From NCBI GenBank assembly GCA_964616545.1, contig CAZTUA010000027.1, positions 91,797 to 155,796 of the forward strand: 64,000 bases of DNA, in the 5' to 3' direction. Shown piece by piece: positions 53,035-61,707 of this stretch (the stretch's first letter is position 1; each line of letters opens with the position of its first letter). The position numbers and the translations under genes are program-made. This DNA comes from JAQVEM01 sp964616545. GTDB lineage: Bacteria; Actinomycetota; Humimicrobiia; Humimicrobiales; Humimicrobiaceae. The notes under the pieces are model-generated. The model saw only the letters and a list, made by a program, of their open reading frames with translations, did no database searches and was not told the origin of the DNA.

Positions 53035-54195
53035 TTAAAATCCCATCCCTACTCTTTGTTGTTGCTGGTGAAATTTACCTTCCGTCTTGATTGACGGCGC
53101 AACCATTACCTCTGCTTTTTGAAAATCCTTTATATTCTCATAACCACAGGTAGCCATTGATGTTCTTAGTGCACCAAACAGGTTCAGAGTGCCGTCATTT
53201 TCAAAGGCCGGCCCAACCAGTATTTCCTTCAGGCCGCCCACAATATCAGTTTTGATTCTTGTACCTCTCGGAAGGTCAGGATGAAATGTGGCCATACCCC
53301 AGTGGAATCCCCTGCCAGGAGCTTCTCTGGCCCTCGAAAGGGGGGAACCTATCATAACCAGGTCCGCACCGCATGCAATAGCTTTTGCAATATCTCCTCC
53401 TGTCCGCATTCCGCCATCTGCTATAACGAGCGAGTATTCACCCGTCTCTTCCAGGTGCCTTACCCTCGCTGCGGAAGCATCCGCAATGGCGGTGGCCTGG
53501 GGAACGCCAATACCCAGTACCTGCCTTGTGGTACAGGCAGCACCAGGACCAACTCCTATCAGAACACCGACTGCTCCTGTTCGCATAAGGTGAAGGGACG
53601 TAGAATATGACGCACAGCCTCCAACTATTACCGGAACAGTACATTCAGGAATGAATTTTTTCAAATCCAGCGGTGTTTTTGTTTTACTTACATGCTCCGC
53701 GCTTACCACTGTTCCCTGTATTACCAGAATATCCAGCCCTGCATCTATAGCTGTTTTATGGTATTGTTCGACATTTTTGGGGGTCAGGGAAGCGCATGCT
53801 ATGTCACAGTCATTTTTTATCTGTTTTATCCTTCTGGCAATGAGTTCCTCTTTTATTGGCTCCTGGTAAATCTCCTGCATTTTACTTGTTGCTTCCTCTT
53901 TGGAAAATTTTGAAATTCTATCTAGAATTTCATCTGCATTATCATATCTGCACTGCAGACCTTCCAGATTAAGTACAGCAAGTCCTCCCAGCTTTCTCAT
54001 CTCTGCAGCAAACTTAACATCTACAACTCCATCCATCGCCGATGCGAGGACAGGCAGCTCGAGTTTGAAATCTCCAATGGTTACAGAGATATCAATATCT
54101 TCCGGGTCCCTGGTTCTTCTGCTGGGAACTATTGATACTTCATCAAAACCATAAGATTTTCTTCCGGTTTTCCCTTTTCCAATTTCAATTTCCAT
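53035..54195 (-). CDS. guaB3: GuaB3-type IMP dehydrogenase family protein
   Basis: A 386-residue TIM-barrel protein of the IMP dehydrogenase/GMP reductase family, without the CBS pair. YGFDEVSIVPSRRTRDPEDIDIS is the start typical of the GuaB3 branch best known from actinobacteria. The barrel carries VPVIVGGC, the loop GVGPGAACTTRQVLGIGVPQATAI with the catalytic Cys, and VIADGGMRTGGDIAKAIACGAD. The flap (PRGTRIKTDIVGGLKEILVGPA) differs from classic GuaB. It may oxidise IMP to XMP for the adjacent guaA, or act as GMP reductase, as shown for some GuaB3 proteins; sequence cannot decide. AAGGGGA precedes the ATG. Confidence 0.88.
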   Translation of the reverse strand: MEIEIGKGKTGRKSYGFDEVSIVPSRRTRDPEDIDISVTIGDFKLELPVLASAMDGVVDVKFAAEMRKLGGLAVLNLEGLQCRYDNADEILDRISKFSKEEATSKMQEIYQEPIKEELIARRIKQIKNDCDIACASLTPKNVEQYHKTAIDAGLDILVIQGTVVSAEHVSKTKTPLDLKKFIPECTVPVIVGGCASYSTSLHLMRTGAVGVLIGVGPGAACTTRQVLGIGVPQATAIADASAARVRHLEETGEYSLVIADGGMRTGGDIAKAIACGADLVMIGSPLSRAREAPGRGFHWGMATFHPDLPRGTRIKTDIVGGLKEILVGPAFENDGTLNLFGALRTSMATCGYENIKDFQKAEVMVAPSIKTEGKFHQQQQRVGMGF

Positions 54196-54210
54196 TTATT
54201 CCCCTTATCT

Positions 54211-54852
54211 TTAAAGTTTTTTTTCTTCCTTACTTATTAATCTTTTAATATTTTCCCTGTGAGTTATAAAAATGAGAATGCTCCAGCAAACTGCTGCTAC
54301 AACTACAGGCAAAGCATACCCGGTAAAGTAAAACGCAATTGGGCTTGAGGCGGCCCCGCATAGTGAAGCCGCAGACACTATCCTGAAGATTGCAAAGACA
54401 ATTGCCCAGACCACAATAATGATAACTGGCGGCAGTACTCTTATCCACACAGTACTTTCGGCTATATCTGTAAAAGGAAGCAGTGAAATCCCTGCAATCA
54501 TTCCAAAAGAGGCTGCTATCCCTTTTCCGCCCTTGAATTTGATATAGGCAGGAAAATCATGGCCAATTATAACTGTAACAGATACCACCGAAAGAAGTAT
54601 TAAATCCCCGGGGTAGATAAAACAAACCAGCAATATGGGTAAAAAACCTTTTAACATGTCAACAATTATTGTTATAACGCCATAACTTACACCCAGGGTG
54701 CGCGTGACATTTGTTCCGCCTACATTTCCGCTCCCGTATTTTCTGATGTCATCGCCCTTTTTTATTCTGTGCACCACATATGCTGTCGGAAAGGAGCCAA
54801 AAAGATACGATGCAATTACAATTAAAATTTTATAAAAAAACCCTATACCCAT
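54211..54852 (-). CDS. plsY: Acyl-phosphate:glycerol-3-phosphate acyltransferase PlsY
   Basis: About 213 residues with five or more hydrophobic segments. The three PlsY motifs are present: KYGSGNVGGTNVTRTLG, VDMLKGFLPIL and IGHDFPAYIKFKGGKGIA. It adds the first acyl chain to glycerol 3-phosphate from acyl-phosphate, in the cytoplasmic membrane. ATG at 54850-54852 gives the normal family N-terminus; an upstream TTG would add 23 residues with no family match. It lies 15 bases before guaB3 on the same strand. A partner plsX is not in the window. Confidence 0.93.
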   Translation of the reverse strand: MGIGFFYKILIVIASYLFGSFPTAYVVHRIKKGDDIRKYGSGNVGGTNVTRTLGVSYGVITIIVDMLKGFLPILLVCFIYPGDLILLSVVSVTVIIGHDFPAYIKFKGGKGIAASFGMIAGISLLPFTDIAESTVWIRVLPPVIIIVVWAIVFAIFRIVSAASLCGAASSPIAFYFTGYALPVVVAAVCWSILIFITHRENIKRLISKEEKKL

Positions 54853-55122
54853 ATTTTTTGTTAGATAAATAACTTCAGAATTTACGGACAAATAAAAGAC
54901 AAAAATCTTAAAAAATTGCAAAAATCTATAAATTGCTGCTATGAATACTGCAAAATAATAATAAAAGAAATATTACTATAAGTTATGGATTTATTCAATT
55001 TATTAAATGGGGTTAAGTGTGTAAAATGAATATTTTATTCCTCTGCCGGTATGTCATTTCTTATAAAAGAGGCCGTGCTTCCAAAAATGCTAAAACTGCA
55101 ATCCTTTTATTCCGCATAAATT

Positions 55123-55698
55123 CTAAAATGGCGGTTCAATGCCTAATTTTTGAGCACTGTCTCTTAAACCCGATCTGACACTCTCCAGTTCTTCTTCGCT
55201 GTTCTCGTAGGCTTCGTTTACTTCACGCTGGTAACTTTCAACAAGTCCGGCCTCACCCTGTAAAAAACTATCATAAAAAAGTGCCTCTTTGTCCAGATAT
55301 GAAAGGATGCTCCCATGATAGCGCAGCATGATGTCCGGAACGCCTAAATTATTTAAATCTTTCGTCCATTCATTTAAATACTGCTTTATTAATTCAGCAT
55401 GCTCATTTTTCTTAATAATATCCTGCTGCTCACTGTCAAAACTGTCAATTTCCGGCACCATTAAACCAGAATATTTATCATAAATGGCTCTGAAATCATT
55501 CATGTACAGGTTATAATCTTCCAGGTCGTCATAATATGATGACAAATCCTCTTCCGGCATATTTTCGCCTTCAGGAGAGTCGCTCCTGTTTATGGCTTTT
55601 ATTTTTTTATACTCTTCATAGGTATATTTTGGCGATCCTGTACATCCCGTACCTGTTATAATCAGTATTATTAAAAACAGAACAATCATTTTTCTCAT
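55123..55698 (-). CDS. Lipoprotein of unknown function, paired with YibE/F gene
   Basis: About 191 residues. A hydrophobic signal (RKMIVLFLIILIITGTGC) ends in a lipobox Cys at about residue 18. The mature part is acidic and largely helical with many Tyr, Asp and Glu (YDDLEDYNLYMNDFRAIY) and ends with LGIEPPF. GGGTGAT lies before two adjacent ATG codons; the second is chosen. It is 45 bases after the yibE/F gene, same strand, so a functional link at the membrane surface is possible. I recognise no family. Confidence 0.75.
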   Translation of the reverse strand: MRKMIVLFLIILIITGTGCTGSPKYTYEEYKKIKAINRSDSPEGENMPEEDLSSYYDDLEDYNLYMNDFRAIYDKYSGLMVPEIDSFDSEQQDIIKKNEHAELIKQYLNEWTKDLNNLGVPDIMLRYHGSILSYLDKEALFYDSFLQGEAGLVESYQREVNEAYENSEEELESVRSGLRDSAQKLGIEPPF

Positions 55699-55743
55699 CA
55701 TATCACCCGGAGAGAACCTTAGAACTATCAAATTGTTTGCCCT

Positions 55744-56949
55744 CTACATCCTTTTGTGTCTTATTGAACGGATATATCTTAAACTATAGAAGCTGGCCGA
55801 AACAAATACCGTAATCGGTATCGCAAGAATAAGGCCTATGCTTCCGGAAAGTGCTCTTATTATCTCCGAAGCTATAATATCCCTATTGATAATATCAATA
55901 AACGGAATTTCATAAGCCATAAACAACAGTATCAGAGGTATGGAGCTTCCAATATAAACAAGAATAAGGGTGTTGGACATTGTGCCTATTATGTCTTTTC
56001 CTACACTCATCCCCGCAGAGATAAGATTACCTTTTTTAATTGTGGGGTCAGCTTTGACAACTTCAAACATTGAAGAGGATATAGATATGCTTACATCCAT
56101 TACGGCACCTAAAGACGCGAGTATAATACCGGCAAAGAGAATCCCCCTGAAATCAAAATCAATATTCTGAGGTATATACATCAACATTACAGCCTCATCG
56201 TTGCTGAGACCGGTCAGGCTTGCGAGATTACCAAAAACTAAGGCCAGAATACCTCCTATTATAATGCCTGAAGAGGTGCCGATAATTGCAGAGAAAGATT
56301 TTCTATTTGGCCCGCTGATTATTAAAATAGTTACAAGTGTTATGCCTATTCCGACAATAACCGAAATTAATACCGGGTTATGGCCCTTCAGAATCAGGGG
56401 TATAAGTATAAAAAAAACTGCAGCAGCTGTCAGTGTAAGAGATATGGCCGCTCTTACGCCCTTAAGCTTTCCTACAAAAATCAACATGAGGAAAAACAGT
56501 ACCGCTATCGCTATCAGGTAATTGTCTCTTACGATTTCACTTAAATAAGCGCTTTCTATATTTCCTTCACGGTCAATCTCTGATGTAAAAAAAATACCCT
56601 GCCCTTCTTCTACCACCATCTGGTATGCACTGTTAGGATCAATATTATTTACCACCTCTATTATTTCACCTTTAAAAGGCCCATTTGTAACCCTTGCCTT
56701 TAAAATCTGGGCCCTTAACGTGTAGCCGCCTTCCAGCTCTTCTTTTTCATCCGCAATAAGTTCAATTACTTTCGCCTTATACTGTAAATCCTTCTCCGCA
56801 GCTGCTATCCTCTGCTCTTCTATTTTCTCCCACTCTTCAATGGTCCTCCTGTTTTCACTGCTGCATCCTGCAAGCATAAAAATAGATATTAGAATCAGCG
56901 GGATAACAATTAAAACTATTGCGTTTTTAAAGGTATTTTTTACACACAT
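55744..56949 (-). CDS. YibE/F family membrane protein
   Basis: A 401-residue protein. A Cys at about residue 29 in MLAGCSS ends the first hydrophobic segment and resembles a lipobox. An extracytoplasmic region of about 110 residues follows (including GPFKGEIIEVVNNIDPN), and then seven or eight transmembrane helices. The helices contain the YibE/F signatures GILFAGIILASLGAVMDVSISI and SVGKDIIGTMSNTLILVYIGSSIPLIL. The biochemical role is unknown; the family is a putative transporter. It is upstream of a lipoprotein gene with which it probably forms an operon. Confidence 0.9.
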   Translation of the reverse strand: MCVKNTFKNAIVLIVIPLILISIFMLAGCSSENRRTIEEWEKIEEQRIAAAEKDLQYKAKVIELIADEKEELEGGYTLRAQILKARVTNGPFKGEIIEVVNNIDPNSAYQMVVEEGQGIFFTSEIDREGNIESAYLSEIVRDNYLIAIAVLFFLMLIFVGKLKGVRAAISLTLTAAAVFFILIPLILKGHNPVLISVIVGIGITLVTILIISGPNRKSFSAIIGTSSGIIIGGILALVFGNLASLTGLSNDEAVMLMYIPQNIDFDFRGILFAGIILASLGAVMDVSISISSSMFEVVKADPTIKKGNLISAGMSVGKDIIGTMSNTLILVYIGSSIPLILLFMAYEIPFIDIINRDIIASEIIRALSGSIGLILAIPITVFVSASFYSLRYIRSIRHKRM

Positions 56950-57534
56950 TTTATTAAAACCCTTTTTTTAATTTTATATCTGCGCTTTTACAAAAAACAA
57001 AAGGGGCAAAATCCTCCTCTTTCTATTTTATTAAATATTTTAAGATACTGCTGCAAAAATAAACCTGGCTCATATTATATTATCCGGAGTAGCTTCACCC
57101 CTACTTCGGTATCAGTGTTTAATCCAGTGTTATTTCTAATTTTTTGAGGATTACCAATCTTCCAAATCTATCAATTTTTATTTTAAATTTAACAGTTAAT
57201 TAATTTCCCTATTTAAATCAAATTATATCTTATCACAATTGCCATTATAATATGGTTTATGGCAATATTAAATGGCAATTCTTTATATTAAAAATATAAA
57301 AACGGTATTTAATTATTAATAATCTATAAACGGTCTTTATGAAAATTATCATTAAGATAATAATGAAATCCGAAAGCTTTCGTGTGGCGCTCTGCTGCAT
57401 AAAATAAAGGCTGACTTTAATCATAAAATCAGCCTTTATTCTCACATTATTGCCTGTATCAGTTAAGCTTAGAACAACTTAATTTAACTTTAGTAATATA
57501 AACCTGGTTCTAACTCTAACTGACTTTTATTTCA
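56950..57534. other. AT-rich intergenic region between yibE/F and groEL
   Basis: This 585-base stretch holds no gene I can support. It contains a 9-base imperfect hairpin at 57084-57109 (CCGGAGTAG and CTACTTCGG, one mismatch, 8-base loop) and, nearer groEL, the strong hairpin at 57403-57440 that probably ends groEL transcription. The promoter of the yibE/F gene should lie in its left half, but no clear consensus was seen. A 62-codon frame across 57257-57445 overlaps the hairpin and has no ribosome site. Confidence 0.6.
57403..57440 (-). terminator. Probable intrinsic terminator of groESL
   Basis: A perfect 12-base stem (AATAAAGGCTGA at 57403-57414, TCAGCCTTTATT at 57429-57440, 14-base loop) lies about 95 bases after the groEL stop. 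Read on the minus strand it is followed by a T-rich stretch (TTTATTTTAT), as expected for a terminator; the stem's own A/T ends could also make it act in both directions. Confidence 0.8.
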
Positions 57535-59175
57535 TTACATAGGAGGCATTCCTCCGCCGTATCCGCCGCCCGGTGGCATTGCAGGACCCGCAGACTTATC
57601 TTTTTCAGGTTTCTCTGCAACAACCACTTCGGTTGTAAGCATTAGTGCTGCTATGGACGCTGCATTCTGCAGTGCGCTTCTTGTAACCTTTGCGGGGTCT
57701 ATAATACCGGCATCTATCATATTGACATATTTACCGTTTAAAGCATCCAGGCCCTCGCCCTGCTTCATCTTCTTTACCTTTTCCACAACAACCGAGCCTT
57801 CAAGACCTGCATTAGTTGATATCTGCCTTAAAGGTTCCTCCAGAGCTCTGGCTACAATAGCTGCACCTGTTCTCATATCGCCTTCAAATTTATCCAGGTT
57901 AATTTTAGAAATTGTATTTATGAGGACAACACCGCCTCCTGCAACAATTCCTTCTTCAACTGCGGCTTTTGTTGCTGATAGTGCATCTTCTATTCTGTGT
58001 TTTTTCTCTTTTAGCTCTACTTCGGTTGCCGCTCCTACTTTTATTACTGCCACGCCGCCAGACAGTTTGGCCAGTCTTTCCTGTAGTTTTTCTTTGTCAA
58101 AATCTGAATCACTCTGCTCTATTTCATTTTTTATCTGCTTGATTCTGCCTTTTATTGAATTTATGGAGCCTTTCCCTTCCACAACAGTTGTATTTTCCTT
58201 GTCTACCTTAACCTGTCTTGCCGAGCCAAGCATTTCAAGGGTGACATTTTCCAGCTTTATGCCGATCTCTTCGCTTATCACCCTGCCGTTGGTTACTATT
58301 GCAATATCTTCCAGCATGGCTTTTCTCCTATCGCCAAATCCAGGAGCTTTTACGGCAACGACTGTTAGAGTACCTCTGAGTTTGTTTACAACTATAGTTG
58401 CCAGCGCTTCTCCCTCAACATCCTCTGCAATTATCAGAAGCGGCTTTCCTGATTGCTGAATTTTTTCAAGAACAGGAATCAGGTCCCCGACAGCCGCTAT
58501 CTTTTGATTTGCAATAAGTATGTAGGGCTCATTCAGGACAGCTTCCATTCTTTCAGTATCTGTAACCATGTACGGGGAAAGATACCCTTTGTCAAACTGC
58601 AGTCCCTCTACAAGCTCTATCTCTATTCCAAATTTATTTGATTCCTCTACAGTGATAACTCCGTCTTTTCCCACTTTATCCATAGCATCAGCTATGGTGT
58701 TTCCGATTTTTTCATCAGCTGCCGATATAGCTGCAACCTCGGCTATTTTCTTTTTGTCGGTTGCAATATCATGGCTCATCTTTCCAATCTCGTCAACTGT
58801 AATATTGACTGCTTCCTCTATGCCTTTCTTGAGAAGCATCGGATTCGCTCCTGCTGCAACATTCCTCAATCCTTCTTTAACCATTGCCTGTGCAAGTATC
58901 GTGGCTGTTGTTGTGCCATCACCTGCAACATCATTGGTTTTGGTAGCAACTTCTTTTAAAAGTTGAACCCCGGCATTCTCAAAAACATCTTCAACTTCAA
59001 TTTCTCTTGCAATGGTCACACCATCGTTTGTAATGGTAGGAGCGCCATATTTTTTATCAAGCACAACGTTCCTGCCTTTAGGCCCAAGAGTAACCTTTAT
59101 TGCATCAGCTATTGTATTTACTCCTTTTTCCAGGGCTCTTCTTGCTGTCTCATCATATTTAAGTTCTTTAGCCAT
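57535..59175 (-). CDS. groEL: Chaperonin GroEL
   Basis: A 546-residue 60-kDa chaperonin. It has the ATP-binding loop LGPKGRNVVLDKKYGAPTI and GDGTTTATILAQ, the VVAVKAPGFGDRRKAML element, and a C-terminal Gly/Met-type tail (PPGGGYGGGMPPM). With GroES it folds proteins in an ATP-driven cycle; it is also needed for HrcA activity. AAGGAGGG precedes the ATG. It follows groES by 34 bases; both sit behind the CIRCE at 59553-59579. The Gly/Met tail suggests a general housekeeping chaperonin rather than the His-tailed actinobacterial GroEL1. Confidence 0.98.
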   Translation of the reverse strand: MAKELKYDETARRALEKGVNTIADAIKVTLGPKGRNVVLDKKYGAPTITNDGVTIAREIEVEDVFENAGVQLLKEVATKTNDVAGDGTTTATILAQAMVKEGLRNVAAGANPMLLKKGIEEAVNITVDEIGKMSHDIATDKKKIAEVAAISAADEKIGNTIADAMDKVGKDGVITVEESNKFGIEIELVEGLQFDKGYLSPYMVTDTERMEAVLNEPYILIANQKIAAVGDLIPVLEKIQQSGKPLLIIAEDVEGEALATIVVNKLRGTLTVVAVKAPGFGDRRKAMLEDIAIVTNGRVISEEIGIKLENVTLEMLGSARQVKVDKENTTVVEGKGSINSIKGRIKQIKNEIEQSDSDFDKEKLQERLAKLSGGVAVIKVGAATEVELKEKKHRIEDALSATKAAVEEGIVAGGGVVLINTISKINLDKFEGDMRTGAAIVARALEEPLRQISTNAGLEGSVVVEKVKKMKQGEGLDALNGKYVNMIDAGIIDPAKVTRSALQNAASIAALMLTTEVVVAEKPEKDKSAGPAMPPGGGYGGGMPPM

Positions 59176-59209
59176 AATCTAATTTCCCTCCTTTTAAAAA
59201 TAAAAACTT

Positions 59210-59497
59210 TTACTCTACAATCGCCAGAACGTCACTTTCCTTTATAATAAGGTGTTCCTCTCCTTCGATTTTTACTTCCGTTCCTGAATACTTTGAATAA
59301 AGCACTACATCTCCAACCTTTACCTCCATTGGAATTTTGTTGCCTTTATCATCTCTTCCGCCGATACCGGCTGCGATTACTTTTCCTTCCTGAGGTTTTT
59401 CCTTTGCAGAATCCGGAAGAACGATTCCACTCTTTGTTTTCTCTTCACTAGGATTAGGTTTTACTAACAATCTGTCACCAAGTGGTTTGTATCCCAT
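59210..59497 (-). CDS. groES: Co-chaperonin GroES
   Basis: A 95-residue GroES. KPLGDRLLVKPNPSEEKTKSGIVLPDSAKEKPQEG includes the mobile loop (with SGIVLP), and GDVVLYSKYSGTEVKIEGEEHLIIKESDVLAIVE is the conserved end. It caps GroEL rings. AAAGGGGAGGAG precedes the ATG. It is the first gene behind a CIRCE operator with a TATAAT box at 59594-59599. Confidence 0.98.
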   Translation of the reverse strand: MGYKPLGDRLLVKPNPSEEKTKSGIVLPDSAKEKPQEGKVIAAGIGGRDDKGNKIPMEVKVGDVVLYSKYSGTEVKIEGEEHLIIKESDVLAIVE

Positions 59498-59552
59498 TTT
59501 TTCTCCTCCCCTTTAAAATTATTGTATATTTATGTAAATACACTAAATTAAA

Positions 59553-59579
59553 TTAGCACTCTAATATCAAGACTGCTAA
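59553..59579 (-). promoter_or_regulatory. CIRCE operator of groESL
   Basis: On the minus strand the sequence is TTAGCAGTC, nine bases, GAGTGCTAA. This matches the CIRCE consensus (TTAGCACTC-N9-GAGTGCTAA) with one mismatch in the first arm. A TATAAT box (59594-59599) stands 14 bases upstream, so bound HrcA would sit over the transcription start. The hrcA gene is at 36131-37174. Confidence 0.92.
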
Positions 59580-59765
59580 CCCTTTGAAATAATATTATAA
59601 TGAAATTAAAAAATCAAGGGAAAATTTGGGTAAATCCAAAAAAATTTATTACTTTGCCTCAGTTAACTTTTATTGATACTGCTTTTTATTGATATTGCCT
59701 TATATTGCTTCTTTTCAGGGATTAATCTATATTAGAACTATAGCCAGATTCTACCCGGATGCTGC

Positions 59766-60866
59766 TCAGATATCACTCCTGGAATAGACATCTATTTCAA
59801 GATTGTCAAATCTTCCCTCAAGGAACCTGTAATAACCAAGGCAGGCAACCATCGCTGCATTATCCATGCAAAGATACAGCGGGGGGATATATATTTTTAT
59901 GTTGTTTTCACTGGCTTTCCTTAAGAATTCTTTCCTCAGCTCACTATTGGCTGCAACACCCCCGCTTATCAAAATACTATCTACGTCAAAATCTTTTGCA
60001 GCTCTTATTGTTTTCTCTGTTAGAACCTCAACTACTGACCGCTGAAAACCAGCAGCAAGACGGGAGATATTTTCTTTTGAAAGCAGTTTTTCGTCCCTTT
60101 TTGTCCTGTAGATTAAAGATGTCTTAAGACCGCTGAAGCTGAAATTAAAGTCACCGCTGTCTATCATAGGTCTTGGCAAATCTATATAATTCTTGCTTCC
60201 TTTGCGGGATAATTTATCAATTACGGGTCCGCCAGGATAGCCGAGATTCAGATACCTTGCAATTTTGTCATAAGCTTCTCCCGCAGCATCATCCACGGTA
60301 TGGCCTATTTCTTTGATATTCCTTTCTCTGTCAACATAATACAGGCTTGAATGCCCGCCCGAAACAATGAGCCCTATAAAATTACTTCCGGCAGAAGGAT
60401 TCTCGATCATATTTGAATACAGATGCGCTTCAAGATGATTTGCTGCAATTAGCGGTATTTTCCTGGAATAACTTATTGCCTTGGCAGCACCTACCCCGAC
60501 CAGAAGCGAGCCTATAAGGCCGGGCCTGTTTGTAACGCTTACCGCATCAATTTTATCAAAATCTATACCGGCTTTTTCCATGGCTTCCCTTATAACTATA
60601 TCTATCACTTCTATGTGCTTTCTTGACGCTATCTCCGGAACAATACCGCCGTATTTCCTGTGGATCTCATCCTGGGAAGAAACTATATTGGAAAGGACGT
60701 TGCTGCCGTTTTTGACTACCGCGGCACACGTATCATCACACGAAGTCTCAATACCTAATATATATATGTCTCTTTTTACCGCTCCTTCTATTTTGCTGCC
60801 TCCCCTTTTAATGTCTTTGCTATTAAAACCTCTGCAATCATTATTCCTTCTTCTTCCCGCCGCCAA
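59766..60866 (-). CDS. tsaD: tRNA t6A synthase catalytic subunit TsaD
   Basis: The core is a complete TsaD: ILGIETSCDDTCAAVV, the metal-binding NHLEAHLYS with its two His, LIVSGGHSSLYYV, FSFSGLKTSL and ISGGVAANSELR. It transfers threonylcarbamoyl to A37 of tRNA. The start is odd: no ATG or GTG lies near the conserved N-terminus. TTG at 60864-60866 (AAGGGAG ten bases upstream) overlaps the tsaB end by 26 bases and adds about 32 Arg/Lys-rich residues before the family start. An alternative is ATA at 60789-60791, seven bases after AGGGGAGG, giving a normal N-terminus. rimI, usual between tsaB and tsaD, is absent. Confidence 0.92.
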   Translation of the reverse strand: MAAGRRRNNDCRGFNSKDIKRGGSKIEGAVKRDIYILGIETSCDDTCAAVVKNGSNVLSNIVSSQDEIHRKYGGIVPEIASRKHIEVIDIVIREAMEKAGIDFDKIDAVSVTNRPGLIGSLLVGVGAAKAISYSRKIPLIAANHLEAHLYSNMIENPSAGSNFIGLIVSGGHSSLYYVDRERNIKEIGHTVDDAAGEAYDKIARYLNLGYPGGPVIDKLSRKGSKNYIDLPRPMIDSGDFNFSFSGLKTSLIYRTKRDEKLLSKENISRLAAGFQRSVVEVLTEKTIRAAKDFDVDSILISGGVAANSELRKEFLRKASENNIKIYIPPLYLCMDNAAMVACLGYYRFLEGRFDNLEIDVYSRSDI

Positions 60867-61701
60867 AAGGTATAAACTCCCTTACATATACAGGGGTGAG
60901 GTTTCTGGTTTCTACCTTTTTTACGGCATTAAAGTATGTGCAGATGTTAATCCACGCTGTATCCGGGACAGCAGTTTTCTTATCAAGGCTAAAAATTCTG
61001 CTGTTTTTTACTATATCCGAGAGAGTTTTCCCGTAGCTTAAATAACTGTTTCCGCCAATAAGTATTTCAGGTTTTGCATATTCAGCAGGACTGCCGGGAA
61101 TCTTTAATACTTCATCATTTACGAGCTCATTTAATAGATTTTTAAGATTATTGTGATTTGTTAAAAAGTCTTTTCCGACTTTTTTTATATAATAACGCGT
61201 CCTGCCGCTTCCAATTCTCGCAAGATACCGGTTATTTTTATCCTCTCCATTTTTTTTGCTTTCCGGCTGCTCTCGGGTAATATTATATAAGGCAAAATAA
61301 ACTTCATCCCTTCTAACGTCCATGCAGGGCATTACCATTACAGAAGAATTTCTCTTTATGGCTTTTTCCACAAGACTGCTGTTTTTTATGCCAGCACCAA
61401 GTGCAATAACATCAAGTGTGTTTATCCCGTAAGCAGGCTTACCTTCAAGCCAGGATAAAATTTTTATTACACTTATCCCAATTCTTGTCCCGGTGAAATC
61501 GCCCGGTCCGGAGTTTACCCCAAAAACATCTACTTCTTTTAAAGAAAGCCTTGATTTTGATAATACACCATCAAGCATCCCCATTATACTTACCATGTGA
61601 TTCATGCCGCCATTACTGGTTATCTCTGCAAGCAGCCTGTCATTTCTGCTTATGGCCACTCCCATTTTTTTTGTACTGCTGTCAATGCTTAAAATATACA
61701 T
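60841..61701 (-). CDS. tsaB: t6A biosynthesis protein TsaB
   Basis: A 286-residue ASKHA-fold protein. YILSIDSSTKKMGVAISRNDR is the conserved N-terminus, and the region DVFGVNSGPGDFTGTRIGIS with YGINTLDVIALG is diagnostic of TsaB. It is the scaffold partner of TsaD and TsaE in t6A formation. The C-terminal half is longer than in many homologues because of a Lys/Asn/Arg-rich part near residues 150-180 (SKKNGEDKNNRYLARIGSGR). It follows tsaE by six bases. Confidence 0.93.
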   Translation of the reverse strand: MYILSIDSSTKKMGVAISRNDRLLAEITSNGGMNHMVSIMGMLDGVLSKSRLSLKEVDVFGVNSGPGDFTGTRIGISVIKILSWLEGKPAYGINTLDVIALGAGIKNSSLVEKAIKRNSSVMVMPCMDVRRDEVYFALYNITREQPESKKNGEDKNNRYLARIGSGRTRYYIKKVGKDFLTNHNNLKNLLNELVNDEVLKIPGSPAEYAKPEILIGGNSYLSYGKTLSDIVKNSRIFSLDKKTAVPDTAWINICTYFNAVKKVETRNLTPVYVREFIPFGGGKKKE

Positions 61702-61707
61702 AATCTT

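Noticed and set aside
55027..55200. About 50-codon plus-strand frame partly opposite the lipoprotein gene
   Set aside because: It lacks a ribosome site and runs antisense into a better-supported coding sequence.
57257..57445. 62-codon minus-strand frame near the groEL terminator
   Set aside because: It overlaps the terminator hairpin, has no ribosome site and is very AT-rich.
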